A stretch of DNA of 64,000 bases, taken from Planctomycetota bacterium (lineage in GTDB: Bacteria > Planctomycetota > Planctomycetia > Pirellulales > Pirellulaceae). Shown piece after piece: positions 38,647 to 48,079 of this stretch (positions are counted from its first letter, which is position 1; the number at the start of each line of letters is the position of its first letter). The stretch is from positions 62,001-126,000 of the forward strand of contig JACNKX010000039.1 of the NCBI GenBank assembly GCA_014381825.1, written 5' to 3'. The translations under genes and the position numbers were made by a program. Below the pieces are notes generated by a model. That model was given only the letters and a program-made list of their open reading frames with translations, had not been told where the DNA came from and searched no databases.

Positions 38647-39261
38647 ATGGCTGGCTTGAAACGGAGAATCTTGGGACTTACGGTCATCTCGGTGGGTGTC
38701 TGCGCGGCTTTGCCATTCCGTCATGAGAAGATAGACTCGCCCCTCAATACACGTCCAGCAAAGTTACAGGACGAAGCGCTCGGACCACACACCGACCTAA
38801 CTTTGCAGTTGACCATTCCCACCGCCATAGAGGCACCTTCAACGATCGTCGACGAACAGCAGACCGCATCAGTTGCCACGAGTCACCAACCGACTTCACA
38901 ACCGCATGAGGTCCGCCGCGAAGATCTGGAAGCTCCGCCACAACTAGCCCCAGCGTTCGAGCCGTTCATCGCGACTTTCCCTGTCCGTACGAAAGGGGAA
39001 ACACAACCGGAGGCGTCCGACAATCTGAGGCGAGTCCATCGCATCGCCGACGGAGATACGCTCGAAAGTCTCGCGGAGCGTTACCTCGGTGACCGCAGCG
39101 CGTGGCAATCGATCTTCGACGCAAATGGCGGAAAACTGGCCTCGGCCGATCTCTTGCCAATTGGCGAGGAAATCGTGATCCCTCGAGAAGTGCACGCGTC
39201 TCACGGGGTCTCTGATGATGGTTTGGTACCGATTCCGGCGGAACTACTAAACCGCGAGTAG
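38647..39261 (+). CDS. LysM domain protein, membrane-anchored or exported
   Basis: A 204-residue protein with an N-terminal hydrophobic segment (ILGLTVISVGVCAALPF), a variable Thr/Pro-rich middle, and a C-terminal LysM domain (~130-178: VHRIADGDTLESLAERYLGD, then IPREVH). LysM binds N-acetylglucosamine-type glycans such as peptidoglycan. No catalytic domain is present, so it may be a cell-wall adaptor. It is convergent with the alpha/beta hydrolase gene, 19 nt away. It starts 14 nt after a REP-like element. Confidence 0.85.
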   Translation: MAGLKRRILGLTVISVGVCAALPFRHEKIDSPLNTRPAKLQDEALGPHTDLTLQLTIPTAIEAPSTIVDEQQTASVATSHQPTSQPHEVRREDLEAPPQLAPAFEPFIATFPVRTKGETQPEASDNLRRVHRIADGDTLESLAERYLGDRSAWQSIFDANGGKLASADLLPIGEEIVIPREVHASHGVSDDGLVPIPAELLNRE

Positions 39262-39280
39262 TGTGAGCGATCGCGACTCA

Positions 39281-40282
39281 CTAGTTGTCTCCGAACGGAC
39301 TCTTGCGTTCCGTCCAGATAAAGTCGCCTGACTTCCGAACTAGTCGCTGGCCAATAAAGTAGGCGATCTGGTTCTGCACTCGCGGCGATCCTGGTGCGTT
39401 GACGAGACGTGTTCCTTGCAGCGCGGCGTCTCGTTTTATATAGACCAGATCTGCTTCCCGCGGGTCCGTTGGCTTCTCGCGCATTCGCTCTAGTCGCGAG
39501 TAAATTGACTTCGCCTCGCGCGAAGAATCACGATCACGTTCACCCACGATCAACATGATCGAAAGCGACTTTTGAATCACCGGATGGTTCAGCGACTTCG
39601 TCAACGAAAATCCCTTGTGCGACGCCTTGGGAGAGACAAGCACTAACGCCTTAATATCGCGCCCTTGCTTGAACGCGGGAAGCTGCCGTCGGTTCCAATC
39701 ATAAGCTGCCCAATTCACCGCAACGATCGCTCCAACATCCGCGCCCACGATACACAGAAGTTCGATATTAACTTCGCCAGTATTGTTCTTCTCCATGAAG
39801 AACTTCTTCACCGCTTCGACGTCGTAGAGCATTCCAGCCATGTCCGTCGAACGCATACGATCGCGATCAATCTCCTTTACCTCGCCGTTCGCAAGCGGCA
39901 CGGACGTACTATCGCCATGCCCCCGCAAATCGGGAACGATGACTGCGTGCCCTTGCTTTTGCAAGTTGCTCGCCAATTCGTCAAACTCCCGGCGACGCCC
40001 TTCCCATCCATGTAGCAAGATGATCGGGACTACCTCCTTGCCATTCTTCTTCTCGACCTTCGGCTTCGACTTCTTATCACCCGCTGTCTGCACAAATCCA
40101 CCAGCGTAGTAGCTACAGCGAATGGGAACGCCATCGCTGGCATCCACAGTGATCGCCTCGGGATCCGGAATTTTAAGCTCGGCATTCGGTTTAGCTTGTC
40201 CGATACAGATGGAGGCGAAGCACATGCAACTCATGAATACCAGTAAGTTGCGTCCCATGAATCGATAGCAATATCCACTCAT
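39281..40282 (-). CDS. Exported alpha/beta hydrolase-fold protein with Asp nucleophile
   Basis: A 333-residue protein with a signal peptide (NLLVFMSCMCFASICIGQA) and the alpha/beta hydrolase fold: LLHGWEG oxyanion loop, PDLRGHGDS, and at the nucleophile elbow IVGADVGAIV, with Asp (around residue 182) where lipases and esterases have Ser. Asp at this position is known from haloalkane dehalogenases and epoxide hydrolases. It also has a Lys-rich insertion after the signal region (KKSKPKVEKKNGKE). The ATG at 40282 has GGGGAT upstream; an adjacent TTG is possible. The substrate is unknown. Confidence 0.85.
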   Translation of the reverse strand: MSGYCYRFMGRNLLVFMSCMCFASICIGQAKPNAELKIPDPEAITVDASDGVPIRCSYYAGGFVQTAGDKKSKPKVEKKNGKEVVPIILLHGWEGRRREFDELASNLQKQGHAVIVPDLRGHGDSTSVPLANGEVKEIDRDRMRSTDMAGMLYDVEAVKKFFMEKNNTGEVNIELLCIVGADVGAIVAVNWAAYDWNRRQLPAFKQGRDIKALVLVSPKASHKGFSLTKSLNHPVIQKSLSIMLIVGERDRDSSREAKSIYSRLERMREKPTDPREADLVYIKRDAALQGTRLVNAPGSPRVQNQIAYFIGQRLVRKSGDFIWTERKSPFGDN

Positions 40283-40683
40283 CAATATCCCCGGCTTGAA
40301 AAAGAATTAACAGAAACGAGTTTGGCCACGAAAACTCAGGATCCTGAACGGCCAAGCATGTTTATACTAGATAGCAAGCGAGCAAGCGTCAACGAAGCCG
40401 ATTTCTGTTCGACTCATCGTCATTGCCCGGAGGACAGGCAACCCGCTTACCAAAACCTTGCTGTATTTCTGGTGTTAAACGAGTACAGATGGGGATAGCG
40501 AGCGTTCTCACTAATACCGTGACACTTGCGCACAATGCCTAGGTCTTTAACGAATCGACATTCACGCGAAGAGCTTGCATTAGCCAAGTCAAATCAAGAC
40601 AATGGTTTAAGTAGTTGGACTCAGCACGGAGAGAGCTTTACCCGGCCAGCATTGGGGTTAGCTCAACACAGAGGAGGCGACCT
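40283..40683. other. 401-nt divergent promoter region
   Basis: It separates the minus-strand hydrolase from the plus-strand VWA gene. No coding frame is supported. It should hold promoters for both; a strong AGGAGG ribosome site for the VWA gene is at its right end. I cannot assign -35/-10 boxes with confidence. Confidence 0.45.
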
Positions 40684-42687
40684 GTGAGTATCGCTGAAGA
40701 TCCCCGCGTTTCGTTCCCGGACTCCGCCCCGGATGTCGAGAATTCTCTCGATCGCGACACACTTAGTTTCTTAGCCAGCCTGCTCGTGCATATTGGACTC
40801 CTGCTGGCGCTCGGTTTCTCGATGTATCGACAGGATCGACAAACACAGGACGCTTTGACGATCTTCGCGCCGGTCGAGGAGGCCGTTGACGACGAAGACG
40901 TCATTCCGCCAGAAGACTTCTTCATGAACGACCGCCCCATGGCGGAAGTGGGCGCGAACAGTGCCGCGGAAGCAGAAATGGCTTTGTCCGCTGCCGAGAT
41001 CCTGTCCGACATCTCGGACATTCCGAGCCCAGCCGAACTGAATCCGGTCGACGTCGCCGATATCGAAGTCAATAACATTATCGAAATGGCGACTGGGTTG
41101 CGAATCGACAATCTGCCAGTTCGCGGTGCCGCAGGCGAGGGAACGACCGGAGCCGTCGGGGCGATCGATCGCATCACGCAAGACATCTTGTCGTCATTGG
41201 AGGAACGCAAGACGTTGGTCGTGTGGTTGTTCGATCAGTCTGGCAGCTTGACCCGGCAGCGTGCTGAGATCAACGATCGCTTCGAGCGAATCTACCACGA
41301 ACTGGGCGTCATTGAAGCCGCTGGCAATCCGGCGTTCAAGCGTCATGATGATAAACCGCTGCTGACATCGGTCATCGCGTTCGGCGAAAGTGTCAACTTT
41401 CTTACGAAGAAACCGACAGACAACTTGGCCGAAATCAAAGACGCCGTTGCTGGAATGAAACAAGATGATTCCGGCACGGAGCACGTCTTTACGGCGATCT
41501 ACACGGCGGTCGAGAAATATCGCCGCTATCGAAGCGAGTCGCCAATCCGCAACATCATGCTCGTTGTGTTTAGCGATGAAGTCGGCGACGACCAAGCGGG
41601 ACTCGACAAAACCGTCAACCTTTGTCGACGCCTCGAAGTACCGGTCTATGTGGTTGGAGTGCCAGCACCATTTGGTCGCGACGAGACACTTGTGAAGTGG
41701 GTCGATCCCGATCCCAATTACGACCAGTCGACACAGTGGGGACGCGTCAGCCAAGGTCCCGAGTCGTTGTTTCCCGAACGCGTAAAACTACGCTTCATGG
41801 ACAGCGAAGATCCGGATCCGATGGATTCCGGTTTCGGACCATTTTCTTTAACTCGTCTGTGTTACGAGACTGGCGGCATCTATTTTTCAGTCCACCCAAA
41901 CCGCAATGTCAATCGGTCGGTCGGACGCCGCGAAACAAGTCCGTATTCAGCTCATCTGAAACACTTCTTCGATCCCGATGTGATGCGGAAGTATCGTCCA
42001 GACTACTTGCCTGCGAAGGAGTATCTCCGCCAGATCAACGCCAACAAGGCGCGAGCATCATTACTGAAGGCGGCACAGCTCACGTGGATGAATCAACTCG
42101 AATCGCCACGTCTGCGTTTCGTCAAACGAAACGAAGCCGGACTTGCGACGGAATTGGCCGAGGCGCAAAAGGGAGCCGCAAAACTCGAACCACAACTCGC
42201 CGGCCTCTATGGAATGCTTGAGCTGGGCGAGGCAGATCGCACCAAGGAAGCGTCGCCTCGCTGGCAGGCGGGTTATGATCTAGCCGTCGGGCGCGTGATG
42301 GCTGCCAAAGTGCGAGCTGAAGGTTACAATGCGATGCTCGCGTTAGCAAAGCGAGGCATGAAGTTCTCAGATGCAAAGAACAACACTTGGGTCTTGCGGC
42401 ACGACGCCGAGATCAGCACGGGCAGTCAACTTGCGAAGTCCGCAACGAAAGCCGAAGGGTACTTGCAACGCGTCGTCGACGAGCACCCAGAGACTCCCTG
42501 GGCCTTGCTCGCTTCGCGGGAGTTGAAAACGCCGCTGGGATGGAAGTGGACCGAGGAATTCACAAATCTCGCGCCCCCAGTCAATCGAACCGCCGGCAAC
42601 AATAACAATCGCCCGCGTCCGGCTCGCAACGACCAAAAGAAGATGCTCAAGAAGCCACCGCCAAAGCGGCCCGTCCCGAAACTCTAA
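40684..42687 (+). CDS. VWA-domain membrane protein
   Basis: I choose the GTG at 40684: an AGGAGG lies ~8 nt upstream and the short frame extension to 40615 lacks such a site. The 667-residue product has one N-terminal membrane helix (LSFLASLLVHIGLLLALGFSMY, like a TonB-type anchor), an acidic linker, and a von Willebrand A domain with the MIDAS start FDQSGS (D184, S186, S188). The C-terminal ~270 residues are helical and end in a basic Pro-rich tail (KKPPPKRPVPKL). VWA domains mediate metal-dependent protein binding; the partner is unknown. Its stop overlaps the facing lipoprotein gene by a few nt. Confidence 0.88.
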   Translation: MSIAEDPRVSFPDSAPDVENSLDRDTLSFLASLLVHIGLLLALGFSMYRQDRQTQDALTIFAPVEEAVDDEDVIPPEDFFMNDRPMAEVGANSAAEAEMALSAAEILSDISDIPSPAELNPVDVADIEVNNIIEMATGLRIDNLPVRGAAGEGTTGAVGAIDRITQDILSSLEERKTLVVWLFDQSGSLTRQRAEINDRFERIYHELGVIEAAGNPAFKRHDDKPLLTSVIAFGESVNFLTKKPTDNLAEIKDAVAGMKQDDSGTEHVFTAIYTAVEKYRRYRSESPIRNIMLVVFSDEVGDDQAGLDKTVNLCRRLEVPVYVVGVPAPFGRDETLVKWVDPDPNYDQSTQWGRVSQGPESLFPERVKLRFMDSEDPDPMDSGFGPFSLTRLCYETGGIYFSVHPNRNVNRSVGRRETSPYSAHLKHFFDPDVMRKYRPDYLPAKEYLRQINANKARASLLKAAQLTWMNQLESPRLRFVKRNEAGLATELAEAQKGAAKLEPQLAGLYGMLELGEADRTKEASPRWQAGYDLAVGRVMAAKVRAEGYNAMLALAKRGMKFSDAKNNTWVLRHDAEISTGSQLAKSATKAEGYLQRVVDEHPETPWALLASRELKTPLGWKWTEEFTNLAPPVNRTAGNNNNRPRPARNDQKKMLKKPPPKRPVPKL

Positions 42688-43328
42688 GGCCTGATAAACG
42701 CCGAATCACGACTGAAGTCATCGGCCATATCGTACGCGTAAAAGTGGCGAGCAACATGCTGTGATAGGGTCTTGAGGAACGCGCGGCGAAACTGGACTTC
42801 GCTCAAGTCTCCAACTGGATAAGGTCCAGTTGCCGGAAAGCTAAACTCCGGAACAAATTTCCGAAAGACTTCATGGCCGCCGTCTGACATGTCATAGACT
42901 GTCACCGTTATGTCGGCACGACCTTTGTACAAAGACGAGCCTTCGTGAATGCTGAAACTAGCCAAGTCGACCGCGATTACACGATCCGCTTCGACGCCAC
43001 GCCCGATCTCGCGATAGTCGATCTCGTCCCATCCCTCACGGTCGATCCAGTCCGCGATCTCGTCCGCACGAACAAGTTCAATATCTTCGATATTGTTTCG
43101 CAAGATCGAACTTACTTCCCGAGCTAATAACAGCGACTCGGAACCGGAGCCATACGAAGAGCGATCGGAAACGCAAACGATCGCGACGCGCTTTTCTTCT
43201 AGGTCGTCGTACTCGGCGGGCGCGAGGTCACCACCACCCATCCATCGAATTGTTGTTAATAACGAACAACCGCTCGTCAATGGAAGGGAGAGCAGAATTA
43301 GGACAAGAGTTGCGAAACGCTTCGTCAT
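42684..43328 (-). CDS. Putative lipoprotein
   Basis: A ~214-residue protein with a lipobox signal (LPLTSGC). The mature part is mixed alpha/beta, with RVAIVCVSDRSSYG near its start and repeated acidic stretches (RADEIADWIDREGWDEIDY). It looks like a planctomycete-type envelope lipoprotein with a Rossmann-like or LpoB-like fold, but I do not recognise the family. The ATG at 43328 has GGAAG five nt upstream. It follows the DUF2752 gene closely on the same strand, so the two probably form one unit. Confidence 0.8.
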   Translation of the reverse strand: MTKRFATLVLILLSLPLTSGCSLLTTIRWMGGGDLAPAEYDDLEEKRVAIVCVSDRSSYGSGSESLLLAREVSSILRNNIEDIELVRADEIADWIDREGWDEIDYREIGRGVEADRVIAVDLASFSIHEGSSLYKGRADITVTVYDMSDGGHEVFRKFVPEFSFPATGPYPVGDLSEVQFRRAFLKTLSQHVARHFYAYDMADDFSRDSAFIRP

Positions 43329-43341
43329 CGTGACTTCCATG

Positions 43342-43854
43342 TCATCTCCAGCCTGCGAGCAATCGGCATCCCCAATCCATGATCGTTACTAAGAGCAACG
43401 CCAAGGAAACGGCAGCCGCTATCCATTCATTGGGAACCCACCAGATCCATCTACCGCGAAATCCCGATAACAATAACCAGGGACCGACGATAATCGCCAA
43501 TCCCGCCAACAAAGTTCCTCCCACGTTTGCACGCAGTGCCGCGAACAGCTGTCCGCGAGTCGCGTGCGCCCAGGATGTTGTCATTCCGCAAGCAGGGCAT
43601 CGCACTGAGTAGAGCAGCTGAATCGTACACGGAGGCAGTCCCAATTGCTGATGCGTTCCGAACCCGTGTTGGGAGGGACGCAGCGTAGCTGCCGTTACCA
43701 ACAGCCCAATCAAAATACTTCCGATCGCAATGCTAGACACCCGTTGAAGAGACGTAAGGTGTAACGAACTGCGATCCAATGCTATCACCGAGCCAACAGA
43801 AAGGGCTGGAAAGGTATCGCTAACGGAAATCCAACGCAAGTCGAGTTTCGACAA
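43342..43854 (-). CDS. DUF2752 membrane protein
   Basis: A ~170-residue protein with three predicted membrane helices and the DUF2752 signature CPACGMTTSW between helices 1 and 2. The family's function is not known; the paired Cys may bind metal or form a redox pair. The annotated start is a TTG; a GTG 21 codons downstream is also possible, as the helices begin after it. It precedes the lipoprotein gene by a few nt. Confidence 0.82.
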   Translation of the reverse strand: MSKLDLRWISVSDTFPALSVGSVIALDRSSLHLTSLQRVSSIAIGSILIGLLVTAATLRPSQHGFGTHQQLGLPPCTIQLLYSVRCPACGMTTSWAHATRGQLFAALRANVGGTLLAGLAIIVGPWLLLSGFRGRWIWWVPNEWIAAAVSLALLLVTIMDWGCRLLAGWR

Positions 43855-43908
43855 GATCGCAGCCGCCTCTGCCGTACAAAAGAGCTGGATTGCTGTGGAA
43901 CGAGGACC

Positions 43909-44760
43909 TTAACCGGACGGTGACTGGGCGACTGGCGCCTGGCTAGATGGCTCGCAATCAGCTTGCAACGCTATCGCCTCTTGCTCGTTAATCATGACCC
44001 GTTTGATGGTAGTGGCACATCCTGTTTCGCTATCAACGTCGACGATCGCTCCACAAATTCGCCGATCCTCGGTGGCAACTTGAAAAGGAGTCGGCCGAAA
44101 CGTAACTGTCGCTTGTGTAACTCGGTCAATCTTGCGTCCGAGAATACTTTCGTAGGGCCCGGTCATTCCGACATCGCACTGAAACGCAGTGCCGCCAGGG
44201 AAGATCTGCTCATCTGCCGTCGGTACGTGCGTATGCGTGCCGAGCGCCGCAGAGACTCGACCGTCAAGGTAACGCCCAATGACTTGCTTGTCGCTCGTCG
44301 CCTCGGCATGAATGTCGACGAAGCGAACTTTGATATCCGCAGGGATCTCGGCCAGAACCCGATCCAATGCCTTAAACGGACAATCGACAGGACGCATGTA
44401 GACGCGCCCCATTACGCTAATGACCGCCACCGAAACTCCGTTCGCTGCTTCAACAACAGCCCATGTGCGGCCCGGCGCTTCGTCAGGATAGTTCGCCGGC
44501 TTGACGATGTTCGTTTCTGATTCGAGAACGCTTGTAATCTCAACGCGACGATAAATATGGTCGCCAAGCGTGATGCAATCGAGCCCGGCCGCAATCAGCT
44601 CGCGATAGATCTTCGGAGTGATCCCAGATCCATCCGCAGCGTTTTCAGCATTCGCGATAATGAGATCAAGTTGCTCCCGTTGCCGCAATCCAGGCAGAGC
44701 TTGCGCAACGATTTTTCGTCCCGGCTTGCCGACAATATCGCCAATGAAAAGGATTCGCAC
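43909..44760 (-). CDS. ymdB: YmdB-family metallophosphoesterase
   Basis: A calcineurin-like phosphodiesterase of the TIGR00282/YmdB family (acts on 2',3'-cyclic nucleotides in Bacillus). The GTG at 44760 (GAGAG upstream) gives residue numbering equal to B. subtilis YmdB: D8, E39 and N40 are in place. The usual N67 of the GNH motif is D67 here (LGDHIYRR). Later metal ligands appear in VDIHAEAT and GTHTHVPT. It lies 31 nt after rny, the same pairing as ymdA(rny)-ymdB in Firmicutes. A change of metal preference is possible. Confidence 0.9.
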   Translation of the reverse strand: MRILFIGDIVGKPGRKIVAQALPGLRQREQLDLIIANAENAADGSGITPKIYRELIAAGLDCITLGDHIYRRVEITSVLESETNIVKPANYPDEAPGRTWAVVEAANGVSVAVISVMGRVYMRPVDCPFKALDRVLAEIPADIKVRFVDIHAEATSDKQVIGRYLDGRVSAALGTHTHVPTADEQIFPGGTAFQCDVGMTGPYESILGRKIDRVTQATVTFRPTPFQVATEDRRICGAIVDVDSETGCATTIKRVMINEQEAIALQADCEPSSQAPVAQSPSG

Positions 44761-44791
44761 AGAAAAATTCTCTCGCCCGCTATTCTCGCAC

Positions 44792-46345
44792 TTACCGAGC
44801 AGTCTCAATAAACCGCGACTCACGCACGACAGTGACTTTGATTTCGCCAGGATAGGTCAGTTGCTCTTCGAACGCCTTTGCGATATCGCGACAAATCTTC
44901 GCGGCCTTCGCATCGTCGGTCTGCTTCGATCCGACAATCACTCGCAACTCGCGACCCGCTTGAATGGCAAACGCTTGCTCAACACCGGGCATTCCGTTGG
45001 CGATCGACTCCAACTCTTCCATCCGTTTGATGTATCGTTCAAGTGACTCGCGACGGGCACCTGGTCGAGAAGCGCTACACGCGTCTGCCGTCGCCACAAG
45101 CATCGTATAGGGCTTGTCGGTGACGATGTCATCGTGGTGTCCGAGAGCTGCATGAACAACTTCCGCGCCTTCGCCGCTTCGCTTCAGCAAGTCCGCGCCG
45201 ATCTTGGGATGCCCGCCCTCCAGTTCATGATCAGCCGCTTTACCGATGTCGTGCAGCAAGCCGCTGCGCCGAGCAATGTCGCCATCCAACCCGATCATCT
45301 CGGCGAGCATTCCTGTTACGAACGCCACTTCGACACTGTGACGCAGCACGTTTTGGCTATAGCTGGTACGGAAGTGCAGTCGACCGAGCATCATGATCAC
45401 CCGTTCGTGCAATCCGTGGATGTTCACTTCGATAGCGGCTTCTTGGCCTTTCTTCTGGATAAACTTTTCGATTTGTTTTTCGGTTTCTCCAACAACCTCT
45501 TCGATTCGCGAAGGGTGAATCCGACCATCCCCGATCAACTGATTTAGCGCTTGCCTCGCGATCTCGCGGCGAACCGGGTCGAAACCGCTGACGATCACAA
45601 CGCCAGGCGTATCATCGATAATCACGTCTACGCCGGTTGCCTTTTCAAACGCGCGAATGTTCCTTCCTTCACGACCAATGATTCTCCCTTTCATCTCGTC
45701 ACTGGGAATATCGACCGTGCTAGTCGTCGATTCAGCCGTGTGGGCCGAGGCGTATCGTTGCAACGAAGTCAGCAAAATCTCTCGCGCCTTCTCGTCGCAT
45801 ACTTCCTGGACGTGGCGTTGGTGTTTGAGGATTGCCGCGCCGGTCTCTTGTGCGAGATCCGCATCAAGCATGTCGAGCAAGCGTTTAACCGCTTCTTCCC
45901 GCGAGAGCCCACTCAGGTCGTGCAACGTCTGACGTTGCATATCGAGCAGTTTCGCCAGCTCTTCCTGACGTTGGTTCGTCGTTTCAAGTCGTTCTGTGAG
46001 TCGTCGCTGTGTTCCCTCGACTATCTTTTCCTGTTTGCGCAGGTCGTCGGCTTGCTGTTCGGCCTGCTCCTGTCGTTTGTCGACCAACCGCTCTCGGTCG
46101 CGAAGTTCTTCGCGACTCTTGGCCAACTCCTGCTCGCCAGCCGCTTTCTCGCGCAGCGCACGTTCCTTGATCTCAAGTTCGGCCTCGCGGACTTTCGTCG
46201 CCGCATCCTGTTCAGCCTGATCGACAATTCGTTTAGCCTCGGTCGTCGCTCCACGTTTGGTGTACCAGTCGAGCAGCTTTACTGCCGCGATACCAAGTAC
46301 GAAGGAGACGACACCGGTAATGGCAAGCTTTATCTCGGGAGTCAC
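44792..46345 (-). CDS. rny: Ribonuclease Y
   Basis: A membrane-anchored endoribonuclease that starts decay of many mRNAs. It has one N-terminal membrane helix (~7-26), a long charged coiled coil (~35-190), a KH RNA-binding domain ([15 protein letters not shown]), and an HD phosphohydrolase domain (LRHSVEVAF with [10 protein letters not shown]). The 517-residue length is typical. The coiled-coil DNA also creates a long open frame on the opposite strand, which is a shadow. ymdB follows in the same direction. Confidence 0.97.
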   Translation of the reverse strand: MTPEIKLAITGVVSFVLGIAAVKLLDWYTKRGATTEAKRIVDQAEQDAATKVREAELEIKERALREKAAGEQELAKSREELRDRERLVDKRQEQAEQQADDLRKQEKIVEGTQRRLTERLETTNQRQEELAKLLDMQRQTLHDLSGLSREEAVKRLLDMLDADLAQETGAAILKHQRHVQEVCDEKAREILLTSLQRYASAHTAESTTSTVDIPSDEMKGRIIGREGRNIRAFEKATGVDVIIDDTPGVVIVSGFDPVRREIARQALNQLIGDGRIHPSRIEEVVGETEKQIEKFIQKKGQEAAIEVNIHGLHERVIMMLGRLHFRTSYSQNVLRHSVEVAFVTGMLAEMIGLDGDIARRSGLLHDIGKAADHELEGGHPKIGADLLKRSGEGAEVVHAALGHHDDIVTDKPYTMLVATADACSASRPGARRESLERYIKRMEELESIANGMPGVEQAFAIQAGRELRVIVGSKQTDDAKAAKICRDIAKAFEEQLTYPGEIKVTVVRESRFIETAR

Positions 46346-47011
46346 TTATGCACCCTTTGCTTCCGATTCGGACAGCGGTGTCCTGAGAATTGCGCTCGAG
46401 CTATCAGCTCGCCTGCCGCAGCGGTCCATCAGCGTTCAATTGCACGGCGCGCGGCTTGAGCAACGATTCCGCGATACTAGATTCTCGACCCTCGACCGTT
46501 GTCTTGCCATCGCAACCTCTGGTGAAGTTCGCGACACAAATAATATGGCAAGCACTCCCGGAAGCCGATCAAATTGAGCTTCGAGTATGGAATACGTTGC
46601 CGATGGGTCGTTGCCGTCAATGCGTTTTGAATGCTCGTTGGCGTGGAAAACCACCGCCTGCCGCTGGAGGACCGACCGTCCGCTAGGACGACAATTGGCT
46701 CTACCTTGTCGGTATTTGCGGGCATCCCAAAGAGAAATTGCAGGATCATAAAAAACAGATCCATAAGAACTCCAACTTTGTCAAACATAGGCGTCTTGAG
46801 AACTAGTTTCGGATTCAAACGACTTGATTCGTGACTGCTGCGGTCAGTCGCAATTTCCTGACACGCCATCTGTGTTGGTTATGAACTTTACACTCCGGTG
46901 AGGACCATATATTCCCCACACAGAAGACAGTATGTTAACAAAGTGACGCAAGACTGCAACTATCTCAGTTCCACGCGCTTTCTCTCGTCGTTCAAGTAGA
47001 TTAGGTAAAGT
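46346..47011. other. 666-nt region between rny and tilS, no supported gene
   Basis: The rny leader lies here and includes a short perfect hairpin CGAGCT-ATC-AGCTCG (46397-46411), about 50 nt before the rny ATG. A minus-strand frame at 46477-46869 has poor protein character. I looked for zapA- or 6S-RNA-like signals, which can precede such genes, and found none that I can support. The right part should carry the tilS promoter. Confidence 0.45.
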
Positions 47012-48022
47012 ATGATGCGTCGGTTCGAGGAACAGCTTGCCGAGGCTTGGCCGGTAAGCAACTGGAAGCGAGTGCCTATCCTCGTCGCAGTGTCGGGCGG
47101 AGCCGACAGCGTGGCCTTGCTACGGGGACTGCGGACGCTTGCAGGTCCGGCTGGCTCGGCACTTGTCGTAGGGCATTTCAACCACCGTCTCCGTCCTGAT
47201 TCCGACGACGACGTGGATTTCGTACGTGATCTAAGCGAGACTTTGGGTGTCCCGTGCGACATTGGCGTAGCTAATGAAGAGTTGGCCGTTACAGCCGCGG
47301 GAAGTTTGGAGCAGGCCGCGAGAGACGCGCGATACGAGTTCCTCAAGGCGGCTAGCCGCAAAGTCGGCGCTCGCTACATCGTGACGGCTCACACGGCGGA
47401 CGACCAAGCCGAGACGATCCTCCATAGGATCGTCCGAGGAACGGGAATTCGCGGCTTGGCAGGTATTCCCGCTTGCCGTGAGCTGGTGCCTGGCGTCACG
47501 CTAGTCCGACCGCTTCTCGCCGTCCGCCGCTCCGAAATCGTCGAGTATCTCCACGAACTCGGTCAAGTCTTCCGCACTGACTCCACAAATTCGGATATTC
47601 GATTCACTCGGAACCGCATACGCGAGACGTTGCTGCCGTCGCTGCAGCATGATTTCAATCCGCACGCGGACCAATCGCTGCGACGACTTGGAGCGTTAGC
47701 CGAGGAGATGAGCAACTACGTCGAGTCGGTCGCGAGTGAGCAGTTGGTTCGATGTGTCCAATTTTCGGCGGATGGAGCTTTGATTGACCTCAACCAGCTG
47801 AGTGACGCGCCCTCACTGATCTTCCGCACTGTGCTGCGACAGGTCTGGCGCACTCAAGGCTGGCCCGAACGTGAGATGACATTCGAACGATGGCACGAGT
47901 TGGAGCAGCTTGCACAACAAAGCACGGTGCCGACGACGAGCATCGTGCTTACGTTACCGGGCAACATCCGCGTCGAACGTGATGGAGCACGCCTGGGCAT
48001 CCAAAAGAAAGGCCAACCGTGA
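47012..48022 (+). CDS. tilS: tRNA(Ile)-lysidine synthase
   Basis: It attaches lysidine to C34 of tRNA-Ile(CAU) so that it reads AUA. The PP-loop motif SGGADS is at residues 28-33, followed by GHFNHRLRPDSD and TAHTADDQAETIL, then the TilS substrate-binding region (RTDSTNSDIRFTRNRIR). The 336-residue length is on the short side, lacking a large C-terminal extension. Two ATGs occur in tandem at the start. The stop lies within a hairpin. Confidence 0.94.
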   Translation: MMRRFEEQLAEAWPVSNWKRVPILVAVSGGADSVALLRGLRTLAGPAGSALVVGHFNHRLRPDSDDDVDFVRDLSETLGVPCDIGVANEELAVTAAGSLEQAARDARYEFLKAASRKVGARYIVTAHTADDQAETILHRIVRGTGIRGLAGIPACRELVPGVTLVRPLLAVRRSEIVEYLHELGQVFRTDSTNSDIRFTRNRIRETLLPSLQHDFNPHADQSLRRLGALAEEMSNYVESVASEQLVRCVQFSADGALIDLNQLSDAPSLIFRTVLRQVWRTQGWPEREMTFERWHELEQLAQQSTVPTTSIVLTLPGNIRVERDGARLGIQKKGQP

Positions 48023-48032
48023 GGTTGGCCTT
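48009..48032 (+). terminator. Hairpin overlapping the tilS stop
   Basis: AAGGCCAACC-GTGA-GGTTGGCCTT is a perfect 10-bp stem with a 4-nt loop that contains the tilS stop codon. The T-tract after it is weak (TTCGCTTC), so this is a moderate candidate; it could also block read-through toward the facing transporter gene. Confidence 0.55.
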
Positions 48033-48079
48033 CGCTTCAGATTATCACCAAGTCTGATGTTTATTGCTGCCCACTGGCA

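Noticed and set aside
45551-46459. A 302-codon plus-strand frame opposite ribonuclease Y
   Set aside because: It is antisense to the coiled coil of rny. Leu/Phe-rich composition is what reversed Glu/Lys/Arg codons give.
46477-46869. A 130-codon minus-strand frame between rny and tilS
   Set aside because: No ribosome binding site, no recognisable motif and biased composition; not zapA-like. Left as non-coding.
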